Shown: positions 1 to 12,550 of the stretch, piece by piece
Layout of the letters: every line of letters begins with the position of its first letter
Position numbering within the stretch: the first letter of the stretch is position 1
Assembly: GCF_902148855.1 (NCBI RefSeq)
Contig: NC_043974.1
Span: 21,763,950 to 21,827,949 of the forward strand
Direction: 5' to 3'
Source: Sphaeramia orbicularis
Taxonomy: Eukaryota; Chordata; Actinopteri; Kurtiformes; Apogonidae
DNA length: 64,000 nt
The notes under the pieces: model-generated
The model's input: the letters and a program-made list of their open reading frames with translations, nothing else
What the model was told of the DNA's origin: nothing
The model's database searches: none
Made by a program: the position numbers and the translations under genes

Positions 1-60
1 AGATTTACTGGACCTTTCTTTGATGGAGTTATAGGACTGAGGCCTCATTGGTGAGTTGCA

Positions 61-89
61 TTTGTTTGTTTGTTTGTTTGTTTGTTTGT
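61..89. repeat. (TTTG)n microsatellite
   Basis: Seven perfect TTTG units. Short simple repeat with no gene nearby on the left edge. Confidence 0.95.
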
Positions 90-295
90 GGCTGGTCTGA
101 AAACAAATGCTTATTGATCCTGCTGCTATGCTTGAATGATGAAATGGTATGCATTATTAAAACCTTTCCAATGATGTATAACATGTGGTTACTCAAACTC
201 AGTGTTGATTACAAAATGAATTAAGTGTTAAGGGCGTTGGGCCTGTGGGCGGGCTGTTGGAGTTGCAATGGGTTATTAATGTCCAGAATGATCAC

Positions 296-296
<1 letters not shown>

Positions 297-335
<39 letters not shown>
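297..335. repeat. (TG)n microsatellite
   Basis: About 19 uninterrupted TG dinucleotides in intergenic sequence. Confidence 0.95.
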
Positions 336-336
<1 letters not shown>

Positions 337-487
337 TTTACCAGCACAGCATGAAATGTTGATCACTATGCTATCAGCTGTTATAGCTGTTTACTGGTTT
401 TAATGTAAAGGGAAAAAACAGAACATTACTGAAAACTCTGTTCCAATACTTTGTATGTTTTGGCAATACCATTGTTAGTATAACTGA

Positions 488-492
<5 letters not shown>

Positions 493-538
<46 letters not shown>

Positions 539-544
539 ATATAT
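493..544. repeat. (AT)n microsatellite flanking a transposon
   Basis: A run of AT dinucleotides that abuts the left end of the inverted-repeat element at 545. A shorter AT run follows its right end at 1331, so the element inserted into an AT repeat and its exact target duplication cannot be read. Confidence 0.9.
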
Positions 545-1330
545 GTCGAGGCCCAAAACGGAATCTGTCCCGATTTTGAAGCGGGCAGGCCCAGAATGGA
601 ATTCTATTCTAGGCCGGCCTAGAATGGAATCCTAACTCAACCTGGCCCAATTCAGAATCAGGCCAGCCCAGATTGGAATTCTATTCTGGGCTGGCCTAGA
701 ATGGAATCCTGCTGCTATAATGTTATTTTTATACCATGTTTAATGCAAATGATCTAAATTATTACAAAAATTGATACATGGAATTTGCAAATATGTGAAA
801 AAAAAATGAAACAAACAACATTTTAATTGTAAACTATAATACACTTTATTTACAAATAGAACCTAGTGGCACTCCCCACCAATATATGGTACAGTGAAAT
901 CGACTGAAATTGACAATAGTTACTCAAGGTATGTAAGACTGAAAATGTAAATCGGCACTAATAGACCAAAAATGTCACATTGTTGAATGTGCAATCAAAC
1001 TTGCACTGAAGTCTTAGAACTTGTTCTGGCATCCCTGGTTGTTCACGTGGCACTTGGTAGAACACTTGAGTCCAGCTTTCTTGTAGTGGCATTTATTCAA
1101 AATACAGCTCCCACGGCTCTGGCCTGATTCTGAATTGGGCCAGTTGAGTTAGGATTCCATTCTGGGCCGGCCCAGAATGGAATCCTATAGAGATTCCATT
1201 CTAGGCTGGCCTAGAATAGAATTCCATTCTGGGCCGGCCCGCTTCAGAATCTGGCCGGCCCAAAATGGAATTCCATTTTTGATTCTGATTCCGATTCTGA
1301 ATCGGGACAGATTCCGTTTTGGGCCTCGAC
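545..1330. mobile_element. Palindromic TIR element, GTCGAGGCCC family
   Basis: The left end begins GTCGAGGCCCAAAACGG and the right end is its reverse complement, finishing CCGTTTTGGGCCTCGAC. Similarity between the arms runs for roughly 170-200 bp and contains internal GGCC-centred palindromes made of repeated blocks such as CCCAGAATGGAAT. The middle (about 720-1080) is AT-rich with no coding signal. Length of about 786 bp and long inverted arms fit a non-autonomous DNA transposon. Superfamily is not assigned because the flanks are an AT repeat. Confidence 0.8.
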
Positions 1331-2120
1331 ATATATATTTTTTTTATGTCCAGGGTGCATCTCTATCAGAAAGTGTGCCATTGGTCAGTTCCCCGTATGC
1401 TTTAGGACTGTTACCTCATATCTGTCTGTTCTTTTTAATGTGATACCTCAGTAATGTGAACAAAGTTTCACTTGAACTCAAGAAGCAACTGATTAGCAAC
1501 TGATGGTAGCCAAAGGTCAAAGGTCAAGGTTGTTGTTGCCTTACAATTCATAATTGTGATCATAACTGTTAGTAAATAAGAGAACTGTATAAACAGATGG
1601 TGATGTCTGGATATTGAATACATCTTTGTCAGATGTATTGTATTCTCCATAGACTTATTTTAGTTTACAGTGTCCACTACTACAGCGGTCTGACATTACA
1701 GACTTACATCCTGTGCTTACAATAGTCTCATCAGTTATTGTGTGTGTTTGCTGTGCATGGCAGCACTGCAGAGACTTCCTGTTCTCAACCACATGGACGA
1801 AGCGAGCGGGGTCTTACAGATGTACATGACAAGAGCATTTCGAAACCTAATCTTTAGTCTGCTGACCACATAGAAGTAGAAAGAAAAGATCATTGCATTG
1901 CAGTGTGTTTAGACGGCAACTCGTAAAGGCTGAGGTTCAGAACTTGCACACTGTGGGGATGAGGTTGGCAGTCTGCACGAAATCACATCGGCCACTTGTT
2001 TTTTGTTTTTTTTTACAAACATTTGCACATTTTTTCTGATTGATAAGTGATTCAGCAGTTCAATGTGTGAGATTTGTATGTCTCAATTGTGTTATGAAAG
2101 AAATCTACTGTAGCTCATAG
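1331..2120. other. Non-coding, nothing recognised
   Basis: No splice-compatible exon, RNA gene or clear transposon end was recognised here. It lies downstream of the 3' end of NITR gene 1. Confidence 0.5.
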
Positions 2121-2126
2121 AACTTT

Positions 2127-2163
2127 TTTATTGGTTATTGCAAAACAGAATAATCATTTTATT
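2127..2163 (-). promoter_or_regulatory. Candidate polyadenylation signals of NITR gene 1
   Basis: On the minus strand AATAAA occurs at 2127-2132 and again at 2158-2163, about 0.8 kb after the stop codon at 2953-2955. They are plausible ends for the gene 1 3' UTR. The choice between them is not visible from sequence. Confidence 0.45.
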
Positions 2164-2952
2164 GAGGTTGAAGTGGGCAAAAGTTTTATAATATAAAAAG
2201 GAAATACTGTATAGATTGAACAATTGCTCTAAAGCAGTTGCAGGCTGTGTATTTCACACCTTGGCCTTCAGTGGTGTTCGAACTGACTTAATCCACCTAT
2301 TAAAATAATACATACAATACAAAAAAATGCAATATAACAGGGCGTTGCATCACAGAATATTAGCAGATCTCTGTTAACGGCACCATGTCAAGCAGAATCA
2401 TCAATAATTACTCAAAAAAATGACAAAAACATAAAAATATTCAACATAAAATACATTACACTACTGCTTATTTTTAGTATGTGTACAACTAAATCCATTT
2501 GTTCTCTGTCAGGCATTGTGGGAAAACAGCCATTAAATCTCAACCATTATATTTTAGCTTATGCAAGATCCTACAAATGTGGTTTTCTAGCTGAATTTGC
2601 TCTGACTAGTCGCTCTCTGATTGTCAAATAAAATGATATGAAAAGGTCAACATTATTACACACCTGCTAGATCGCCCCTGAAATTTGATTGGTTAAAGCA
2701 ACAGATTCATTGCTATTTATTTGAAGGCCTCAAGACAGATTTGTTTTACCCGGCAACACATGATGGCTGAAATATGATTGGACAAACGCTCTAATATACA
2801 TATGTACTACTGGAAGCGATGCAACAAAGAGAAAAGCTATGAAATAAAGAAAATTAGACTATTGGGAATAATTAAATACATCAAGACAAGTAATCTAATT
2901 CTTTAGCAGCCTTCCACTGTTCTAAACACAGAAACTAATAAATGAAACCGTT

Positions 2953-5869
2953 TTAAATCTGTACTCTAGCGTACACACACTCCATCCTGGCGTCGTCTCT
3001 CTCTCTGTTTAATCTGCCGGATCCTCTCACTGTTAAAGCAGCATAATGGAGGTCATCTGCATCATGTAGGTTCTTAGAAAAAAAAAAAAGAAATATATAT
3101 TATTAGATATTGCATTAATATGTGTTGTTTTAGGCCTTTTGTGTTGAATTGTGTCATTTTCAATATTCAGTGTATTGTAACAGCTCTATACTCACCGCTG
3201 CAGTTGGAGTATTTGAAGATCTTGATAAATAATCTGGGTATAAAAAGCCAAAAATAAAAACCCCATCACTTAAAATTCATATAAGTCTTGTAGTTAAATT
3301 CCCCATACATGATATGGGTGGCCTTCTAACTGAATATCGTGCTGAAAGAAATAATTGTTTTTCCTCAATTAGATATCTCACTTAAGGCTGAGTAATGTCC
3401 AGTGAACATGATTCCTTAAATTCACGGAGTTCTCTGTTACTAATGCTTTCAGTATTAACTCTTAGGGGGTCCACGATCACAGCACCGCGACTCAATCACA
3501 TGACATTTTCAACACGTCATAGCATCAGAAGTCGATCATGTAGACCACTGGGGACAGTTGCATTCAAAAGTGCGAGGAAACAACAGAATACGCCTATGTA
3601 AAGATATGCTTTTATGTCAAATATTTGAGTAGAGTTTTAATTTATTATAATTTTGATATTTTTATATACCTAGTATTCAGAACCAGTATTCACTTTTAAA
3701 GTCTTTGAAAAGGTTCGTTAAGCATCTTTGTGTTATTTATGCAATACATTATGTTAATTTTTCAAATCAGATTTTATATTTTTTGTGTGTTTTTTTGGCC
3801 TTTTGCGTTCATATAGTAGGTTAAAGTGAAAAAATAATAGGCAGATGAGATAAATGACGTTGTGCTGAAAAAAAAGATACCAAACATGGGTATAGTAAAC
3901 ATTTCTTTATATAGTACACAGGTGTCAAACATGCGGCCCGGCAAAGGTTCCATTCTGGCCCATGGGATAAAAGTGCAAGTTGTCCCAAACATTTTGGTTC
4001 AGGTTCCACATACAGACCAATGTGATCTCCAGTAAAAATAACAACACAATAACCCATAAATAATGACAACAACAAATATTCTTTGTGAAAAATTATATGG
4101 AAAAAATTTAAGTGAAAAAAATAGCATTACACTGTGAAAATATTTACATTTATGAAACTATTCTTTCACAATAAAATGCAAATAAATACATAAATAAAAA
4201 CAAAGATGAACAACCCGAAATGTGCAATTTGAACAATATTCTGCCTGTTACTAAATATTTTGTGCATTTGTGGATTCACTGTAATCTGTAGTTGTGTTAA
4301 TAATAAGAGATGTAATACTGTAGAAATTGTTCAAATTTTAGTTCCAAACTCCCAAATTTTAACAATATTCTGCCTGTTACCAAATGTTTATGTAACATTG
4401 TGTGTAATGTACATGTACAAATAAGTCGAGGCATAATGTTAAAATTGCACTCGTTTTTCAAATGAAATTTCTGTTTTTTCAGGTTTTTTACATCTTTTTT
4501 TGTAAAATGTAAATATTTTCATAATTTAATTGTTTCTTTTTTTTGTACTAAAACAAAAAGAAAACTTGTATTTGTCATTATTTATAGGTTATTAAGTCAT
4601 TATTTTACTGGTCTGGCCCGCTTGAGATCAAATTGGGCTGAATTTGGCCCCTGAACCAAAATGAGTTTGACACCAATGATATAGTATTTAAAGGCAAAAT
4701 CAAAAATACTCAAAAACGGCCAAAATAGGCTCAGATTACTAAGGGTTACAAGCCTAAATATCTATTATGGAATATTCAACAGAAAAGTTCCCATACCTGT
4801 ACATTTGCATTTTCTTCTGTTGGTCATTGTATATACTGAATAACCCAACAGAACAACCAGGGTGCTGGTGAAAACCAAAGCCACGCTCAAAAACACCACC
4901 AAGATTTGAGAGTCTACTTCATCTGCAGAACCAGACATCAGACATTATACAGCTAAAATCCTTTGTGTGTGAGCTTATTGGAATGTTGATGAGTAAACCC
5001 AAACCTCAGATTACTTACCCTCAGAGTCAAACCCGTTTCCAAACAGAATGTGTCCACATGACCCAATAGCACAGCAGGTCCCATCACAAGAGCGGTTCAC
5101 ACTCGGTATGGGCAGGTTGTACACACAGGTCTTCTCATGCTGGTTATTCCTGCCTCCATGGGTGTAGATAATCCCTGGTTGAGGGTCTTCAGACTTTCTG
5201 AACCAGTAAATACTGTGTTCTCCATCATACATCCCAGTGTAAGCCGTACAGTTCAGAGTCACAGATTCTCCTGGATGGACGCTCTCAGATTCAGATTCAG
5301 ACTGATGAACCAAAGTCTGGATGTTCAAATTTGACCTCTCTACACTAACAGTAGTGCTCTCCAAGAATTTTAACTTCTTCTCATAGGAACTCGTACAGTA
5401 GTAAGTAGCCGAGTCTGAAACATGCAAATCTGAGATCGTCAAATGGTATTGATTGCTTGTTGCGTGCAGTGTAAATCGTGAATTGTTCTTGAACTCGTCA
5501 TGAAAGATGCTGTTTTCCCGATATTTATAGAATGTAGAAATGAGCCTCGGTTTTTGCCCTAAGGTTTGCTTGTACCAGTAAATAATCAGTGTGTCATCTT
5601 CATAGAAACATTGCAAAGTCACTGTTTCTCCGACATTTCCTGAATAAAAACCACTCACTTGATGCACATTTGTCAACAATTTCAGATCAGTTGTGTGAGC
5701 TGAAGGAAAGAGAAGGTAAAAAAAAAACTGTAGTCAGTAACATAATACATTAAAACACATTATAATAAATACACTACATATACAACATTATATCAACCAT
5801 AACCAACTTACTTGTTTTTGCCGAGAACACACAGATCAGATACACGGTGAACTTCAGAGTCGTCCTCAT
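2953..5869 (-). CDS. Novel immune-type receptor (NITR) gene 1, inhibitory type
   Basis: Predicted cell-surface immune receptor with an inhibitory tail. Five exons on the minus strand: 5812-5869 (leader, ATG at 5867-5869), 5019-5699 (V plus I domains), 4797-4922 (transmembrane), 3196-3233 and 2953-3072 (tail). All introns are GT-AG with phases 1, 1, 1, 0; total 340 residues. The V domain has Cys near 50 and 121 with YWYKQ and DSATYYC. The I domain begins GESVTLNC (Cys near 170). The membrane helix, about residues 253-277, has no charged residue. The tail has an ITIM, LHYAAL (Tyr near 311), and CVYARV (Tyr near 335). Oddities: the V domain has lost the J-like FGxG motif, the I domain reads GTCCAIGSC where relatives have GTYYCAVASC, and the strand after FGNG is replaced by FDSE before the exon ends. 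Family assignment rests on the I domain and the ITIM tail. Ligand is unknown. Confidence 0.85.
3917..4678. mobile_element. hAT-type MITE, CAGGTGTCAAAC family
   Basis: Inserted in the intron between the transmembrane exon and first tail exon of NITR gene 1. It is flanked by an exact 8-bp duplication, ATATAGTA (3909-3916 and 4679-4686). Ends are CACAGGTGTCAAAC and GTTTGACACCAATG. The 8-bp duplication and CAG-type ends fit the hAT superfamily. No transposase coding is visible. Confidence 0.88.
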
Positions 5870-5939
5870 GTTGGAAACACTGAGTTAAATGAAGTGACTT
5901 TCTGTCTGTTCTCGACTCCTCAGACGAAGACTCTGTCTG

Positions 5940-5991
5940 ATTGGCTAACTCAAAGTTACACCAGACGGTCTGATTCGTAAACAGTGATCAC
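5940..5991 (-). promoter_or_regulatory. Putative proximal promoter of NITR gene 1
   Basis: A CCAAT box on the minus strand (5940-5944, reading AGCCAATCAG) lies about 71 bp upstream of the ATG. GTGATCAC (5984-5991) lies about 115 bp upstream. Genes 2 and 3 have similar motifs at similar distances. No TATA box is obvious. Confidence 0.5.
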
Positions 5992-6304
5992 ATGTTCATA
6001 CTGGGAGTTTTGACTCTTGTGTGGATAGGAGGACCAAGGTGTCAGAAGTTAAGTCTTTTCTCTGACTGTAGGAATAGTTGAGACTTTTTTTTTTTTTTTT
6101 TTGTTTTTTTTTTTACGTCTGTTAGCAGTAACTGATGCCACAGTGACCTTAAACATTTGCTCCAGTTCCAAAAAGAGGGCACTGTGTTGCTGTCATATGA
6201 TGTGTTTACATCAAGCCATTAAAATGCATAAATGCTTTCTTTCCTGCAGTTATAATTGCTGCCATCAGCTACAGTTATCTCCACATGTACACTGATGAAC
6301 ACAT

Positions 6305-7960
6305 ATGGTGGCGGTTATTACCCCACCCCACGAAGGGGAGGCAAGGGGTTTTGTTTGTTTGTTTGATTGTTAACACTCTAGTAGCAAAACTATTAGTTGA
6401 ATTCATACCAAACTGGGTTTATAGATTGCCAGCGACTCAGAATAGATCTAATTATATTTTGGGAACAGTAGGTGAGAGTTAAAATTTTTAATGAATTTTT
6501 AAAATCTTTTTTTTCCCCCATTTTCTTATAATGGGCAAAATTTCAAATGTCTGTAGCAGCAAAACTATTGGTTGAATTCATACCATACTGCGTTTATTAA
6601 TTGCAAGTGATGCAGAATGGATGTCATTATATTTTGGGGAAAGCAGGTCACCGTTTCAATTTTTTATGAATTTTTACACCTTTTTTTTCCCTATTTACTT
6701 ATAATAGGTGAAATTTCACATGTCTGTAGCAACAAAACTATTGGTTGAATTCATACCAAATTAGGTTCATAGATTGCCAGTGACCAAGAATAGACGAGGT
6801 TACATTTTGGGAAGAGTAGGTTAAAGTTGAAATTTTTTATAAATTAAAAAAAAAAAAAATTTGCCCCCATTTACTTATAATGGATGAAATTCAAATGCCT
6901 GTAGCAGCAAAACTATTGGTTGAATTCATACCATATTAGGTTCATAGATTGCCAGTGACCAAGAATAGACGAGGTTACATTTTGGGAAGAGTAGGTTAAA
7001 GTTGAAATTTTTTATAAATTAAAAAAAAAAAATTTGCCCCCATTTACTTATAATGGATGAAATTCAAATGTCTGTAGCAGCAAAACTATTGGTTGAATTC
7101 ATACCATATTGGGTTTATAAACTGCAAGGGATGCAGAATAGATGTCATTACATTTTGGAAAAAGTAGGTCACAGTTTCAATTTTTTATGAATTTTTACAT
7201 CTTTTTTTTTTCCCCATTTAGTTATATTGAATGAAATTTCACATGTTTGTAGCAACAAAACTATTAGTTGAATTCATACCAAATTGGGTTTATAGATTGC
7301 CAGTGACCAAGAATAGACATGGTTACATTTTGGGAAAAATATGTTGAAGTTAAAATTTTTTATGAATTTTTAAAAAAAATTTCCCCCCATTTGCTTATAA
7401 TGGGTGAAAATTCAAATGTCTGTAGCAGCAAAACTATTGGTTGAATTCATACCATATTGGGTTTATAAACTGCAAGTGACGCAGAATAGATGCCATTATA
7501 TTCTGGGAAAAGTAGGTCACGATTTAAAATTTTTAAGAATTTTTACATCTTTTTTCCCCATTTACTTATAATGGGTGAAAAGTCACATGTCTTTAGAAAC
7601 AAAAGTATTGGTTGAGTTCATACCAAATTGGGTTTATCGACTGCCAGTTACCCAGATTATATGTGGTTACATTTTGGGGAAAGTAGGTCAAAGTTCACAT
7701 TTTTGATGAATTTTTTAAATCTTCTTTTTTCTCCCATTTACTTATAATGGGCGTCATTCCAAATGTCTATAAAAACATCCATTTTGTTTAAATTTACTTC
7801 AAACTTGGCACATATATAGAGGCAACTGACATGCGGACATCATCACATGCATAGACATGATGACATCAGCTGGATCGATGCCAAAATAAGCTACAAATAC
7901 ATGCAAGGGGCGGAGTTTGTTGTGCCTGGTGCCGCTCATTTTGTTGATGCAATGGTGTCT
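6305..7960 (+). repeat. Element with eight ~173-bp tandem units
   Basis: Starts near GGCGGTTATTACCCC. Eight units follow, each marked by a variant of GCAAAACTATTGGTTGAATT, at about 6381, 6554, 6727, 6901, 7074, 7248, 7423 and 7591, a period of 168-175 bp. Each unit also carries TTGCCAGTGACCCAGAATAG or a variant. A non-repeated end with GACATCATCACATGCATAG follows to about 7960. Related two-unit copies lie near 17740 and, inverted, near 26930. The superfamily is not identified; outer limits are approximate. Confidence 0.75.
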
Positions 7961-8761
7961 GAATGTCATCTATAAACATCGACATGAAAACAAGCTAAAG
8001 CTAACAGTAAACTGAGCATGGCACCAATTATATATAGCTGTAGAGCTTCTGTAAATATTGAGTCACACTGCACTTTTAGTAGAATATCACAAGAACGTTA
8101 CTGATATTTTATTAATGTAGGACAACACGCCACTTTTAAGCATCCAGTTCAGTTTTCTGATAAGAATTCTGATTTACAGCTTATGTAATATATGTATATG
8201 TTTGATACAGAATAGAATTACTCTGTGTGGCTCTTGTGCATGAAAACACTGCAAGGACTTCCTGCATAACACCACAACAACGAAGACAGAAGAGGGTGTT
8301 TAAGAAGCCGACCGCATCGACGCTATAAAAAGATTCTCAGACCTGTGCGGCGCATTCTGAACGTTTACAGTCAACAACAGATAACATGAGTAGATTTCAG
8401 TCGAAATATGTGCATGTGCCTTCTCGTATTTGCAACAAGCTCGAGGGATGTCCGGAGGAAGTTTACTGTACTTTAATGTTTGTGCTCTGTTGAGTGATGA
8501 CTTAGTCTGTCAGCGAGATGAATAGTATCTTATAGTTTGTTTCTGTACATTCGACTGTCAGTGTGTTTATTAGTGTCGTGGGAGAAACAAATATAGACAG
8601 TATTCAGAATTTATTTTCCAAGTACATGAACTACTTCTTGTGAACCTAAGGCTGAAATCTGCTCACATGGCAGATCGTTGTCTACTCATGTAAAAGTGGA
8701 AATCTGTCACCTCTAACCACATAGATCAAAATCTGACTCAACTGTATCTTGAAAAAGCTTT
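7961..8761. other. Non-coding, nothing recognised
   Basis: Spacer between the tandem-unit repeat and a TTAA-flanked element. No open frame with family features and no clear repeat ends were seen. Confidence 0.45.
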
Positions 8762-8765
8762 TTAA

Positions 8766-9345
8766 CCCTTTAACAACAACAGTCTTTCCGGCACTGCATT
8801 TTGTACTTTACAGCATTCAAATTACTCTAACTCCTGAAACATTTATGCTATCAATAAAATTCAAATGGCGTTGGAAAGCTGAGATTCTGAGCTTTCCGAC
8901 ATTACATTTTAACACTTTACGGCAGCAATGTGGGACTCTATTACAAGTAGAAATGAACTGTTTCAGAGACTTCCATACAGGCTTATAATATGGATACTGA
9001 ATGTTGAAGACCAAAAAGCATGTTTGAACAGATGTGAAATAGTTGAATGTTGATTTCATCTCAAAAAGTTGTAAAAAAGAACATTTACAGTAGTTTCTGG
9101 TAATAAATATGTTCAAAACTTCAAGTCTGTTTTCTTTTTTTTTTTTTTTTCTTTTTACTAAAACACTGTTTTTTGCATTTATTATTCATAATAATGATAA
9201 TTAATGGTCAGATATTGAAAGTTAAGTCATCCTGAAAACAAACGTGCAAAAGAATTGGCAAAAAAGACATTTTTTGACACTTTTATTGCAAATAAAACAT
9301 GAAGACACCTTGGCGGCCTGTTATAATGGCACTCCTAAAAGGGTT
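8766..9345. mobile_element. Possible TTAA-flanked MITE
   Basis: Bounded by TTAA at 8762-8765 and 9346-9349. The left end reads CCCTTTAACAAC and the right end reads CCTAAAAGGGTT, a weak inverted repeat. It would overlap the distal 3' UTR of NITR gene 2. Assignment is tentative because the arms are poorly matched. Confidence 0.4.
9282..9287 (-). promoter_or_regulatory. Candidate polyadenylation signal of NITR gene 2
   Basis: AATAAA on the minus strand, about 150 bp after the stop codon at 9438-9440. Best visible candidate for the 3' end of gene 2. Confidence 0.5.
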
Positions 9346-9437
9346 TTAATATATTTTTATACAAGACAAAGATATCCATTCAGTGCATATAAGTGAAACT
9401 TCACCTCATAACATAAAAAAATGACAAATGTCCAACT

Positions 9438-12400
9438 CTACTGCTGTACACTGGAGTACACACATTCACTCCTCGTGTCGTCTCTCTGTATTCTCGATCT
9501 GCTGCCTTTGATGTGACTTAAAGCGGCATAGTGTAGACTGTCTGAAACCTGTGGATATGGAGCATTAATAAACAAATAGTCACATATTAGTACCAGCATC
9601 AGGCATAGCAGCACAAGATAATGCATATCAGAATGAACAGCCAGTGGGAAAACCCCTTTATGAACCCTGTGATGTATGGTTTCAATCCAGTACACGTGTT
9701 AAACTGCACATATTCCACAGATGTATTTGAGCTATTAAGTATAGTGTTGTGCTATACTTGAAAAAAAAAATCTTACCTCTGCATTTGGAGATGAGGCGTC
9801 TGATGTTGTGTGAGTTTCTGTTTGAGAAAAAAGAAGAAAAAGAGTAATAACAGAAAAGCTTGTGGTATGACAGCCAATTTTTATTTTTATTTTTTTTTAC
9901 TTATTTGGTTCATTTTAAGAAGGGAGCGGCATGTAATGTAATATGTAATCTGGCTCTCAAATAGGATGTAGATGGAAATGTAACAATTGCAGTATCATAT
10001 GAAAATATCAAGAATAAAAAAAGACATAGATCCAGGTCATTAATGAAAATCCATTTGATTAAAGGGGTTATATGTGGTGTTGATATTCCAAATTTTTAAC
10101 AGCATGAAGAATTTTGTAACAGAACACACTCACTGAATAAAATATACAATGAATTAATCAAACAAAAACTCATAGTTGGTTATTTTCACAGCCAGTCAAA
10201 ATAACACCATCTTAAACTCTTCACGTGCTGCATCACCTGATAGTTTACATTATAGCTCTGTTAGCTTAGCTCTGTTTTTAGACAGAAAATATCCACAGTA
10301 AAACCACAAATCATCGAAGTTATTTTTGATCGGTTTGTGTTGTCAATACCTGAACTAAAGATCTGTTTGGAATCGAACAAACAAGGTCAGAACTGTTACA
10401 GTTTAGTCCGAACCGTGGATCAACAAATGGCAACTTAGCAAAGATAATAACATCATATAGTACCTTTATACTAGGGATGTACACAATTAATTGACTATCA
10501 ATTAATTGTCAATAAGAATTTGCTCGATTGAATTATGAATTGTCGGTTAATTGCCCTTTTCCATGTCCTGTCCGAAGGCTGAAATCTCTGTATCCGCTCA
10601 AATCTCGCTCCATCATGTCAGTGATGCAAACTCAGAAATGTCCATTTCTTCTAAACTGCCCCTTTTCAGATCCATTTATTTTATTGAATTTCTCTGCAGA
10701 ATTTATTTAGTTCTACTCCATAAATGTCATTACCAGTACTGTATCCACGGGGGTGTTAACCTACACAGCTGTGGAGGGGCCCAAGGGAGGGGGGGGGCCA
10801 TGGGAAGTTAAGATTTTTTTTTTTTTTTAAGTATTTTTTTTCTTGTTGTTCAACTAAATTACATGATAAATATCGACCTATATGCAAGCTTCACACATTA
10901 GATTTTATAAATTGGAATATTATTGTATTCCAAAAAAGTTGAGACTGCTATTATCACTGTGTGAACATTCCTTGAGAAAAGCGCAAAATGGTTCACTCCA
11001 CACGGAGTTTGAGAAACGCACCTTGCTTGCTAGGCTATCTCCATTGAAAGCACATTAGCAAGAGCATTGAACTTTAAAGACCTCATCAGGGATTTTGCCA
11101 ACAAAAGACCCGTCAGTGGGCACTTTCTGTAGAGTAAACTGGAATGTATAGAATTGTGCTATTTTTATTTTTGGAATACTTGTTCAAATCTGTTTGTTTT
11201 TGCCTTTTTTTTTATCTTGACAGGAAAATGACTATTGAGTCATGTTTTGTTTGGTTACCTTTTATGACATATTATTATAGGCTATTGAAAAATTTGGCCC
11301 ATTCTTATTCGCTCAGGAAATATAATGGGTAAATACAGTCTTGTGTGGTTGTGTTTTCTTATACAGTAGCTTAAGCAGAATTGTGAATTATGGTTAAAGG
11401 TCATATATTATGCGAATCTCACTTTGTGACAGTTTTCTTATAGTAGTGTGTGTTGCAGTAGCCTCATTATGAGGTTCGAATTTGAAAACTGTCTGTTTCC
11501 TCCCTGCCTTGCTACACCACATTTTGTGAAAATGCCTGCGCAAACGGCTGAGTTTGAGTTGGGTCCGCTTATGACGACATAAGCGGATTTAACTCCTCCC
11601 CCTGACTGTGCCCCCACCCTGCATGAAAAGGTGAGCCCCACCCTGGCAAAGTACCTCTTGGACAACAAACATGGCGAAGGCGAGACACACAAGTAGTGGT
11701 GTTGTTGACTGCACACACCAACACGAAAGTTTATTTTTGCTCCCCACTTCCGAGCCTCTCCGTAAAAAGTGGCTGGATTCTATCTGTGATGGTCATGTAC
11801 CAAACAACATTCCCAAACGCTTGTATGTGTGTGCCCGGCATTTCACGGACGAGTGTTTTTCGAACATGGGCCCATACAGCTCCGGCTTAGCACAAAGACT
11901 CCGAATCAAGAAGGACGCAGTACCAACGCTTCGTGACCCAAGTACAAGTGTGGGAGATGTAAGTTCTTATCATTTTTTTGTATCTTTACTGCATAACCCT
12001 ACATTACGGATAAGCTGGTGGTTGTTGATGTGTACGTCTAACGTTAGCATGGCAGCTAACATAGCTCGGTTACTGCTGCTAACGTTTGCGTCCCCGTTAA
12101 CATGCAAGAGCTGATAATATCAAGAGACATTCAACATAACTACTTTGAACACGGGCCTTTTGTGGTTGGCATCAGTATAGTTAGCATCAAGCTTGTTAGC
12201 AGCTGCCTGCATTAGTGGCGGCAGGTGTCTTTCCGTGTCAGGTCCACGAACCCGACACAACACCGCCGTTTTCCGCCGTTTTGACTTTTTCGACCGCTGA
12301 AACTCCGAAAAAAGGATGATTTTGGGGCGAACAAACTTAAATACTATGTTTCTGGGCTTCTGAGACCTATATGACGTGACTGAAAAATAGCATAATATGG

Positions 12401-12473
12401 GACCTTTAAATCATAATGTTAGCCCTGTGATATAGCCATTGTGTTGGTGGGTAAGGCCCTTGGCAGATGGCTG

Positions 12474-12550
<77 letters not shown>

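Noticed and set aside
1177-1443. Open frame of 88 codons
   Set aside because: It crosses the right arm of the palindromic element and has no family features.
11671-12114. A host THAP gene
   Set aside because: The exon lies inside a TTAA-flanked element present twice in the window, with no further exons and damaged zinc ligands.
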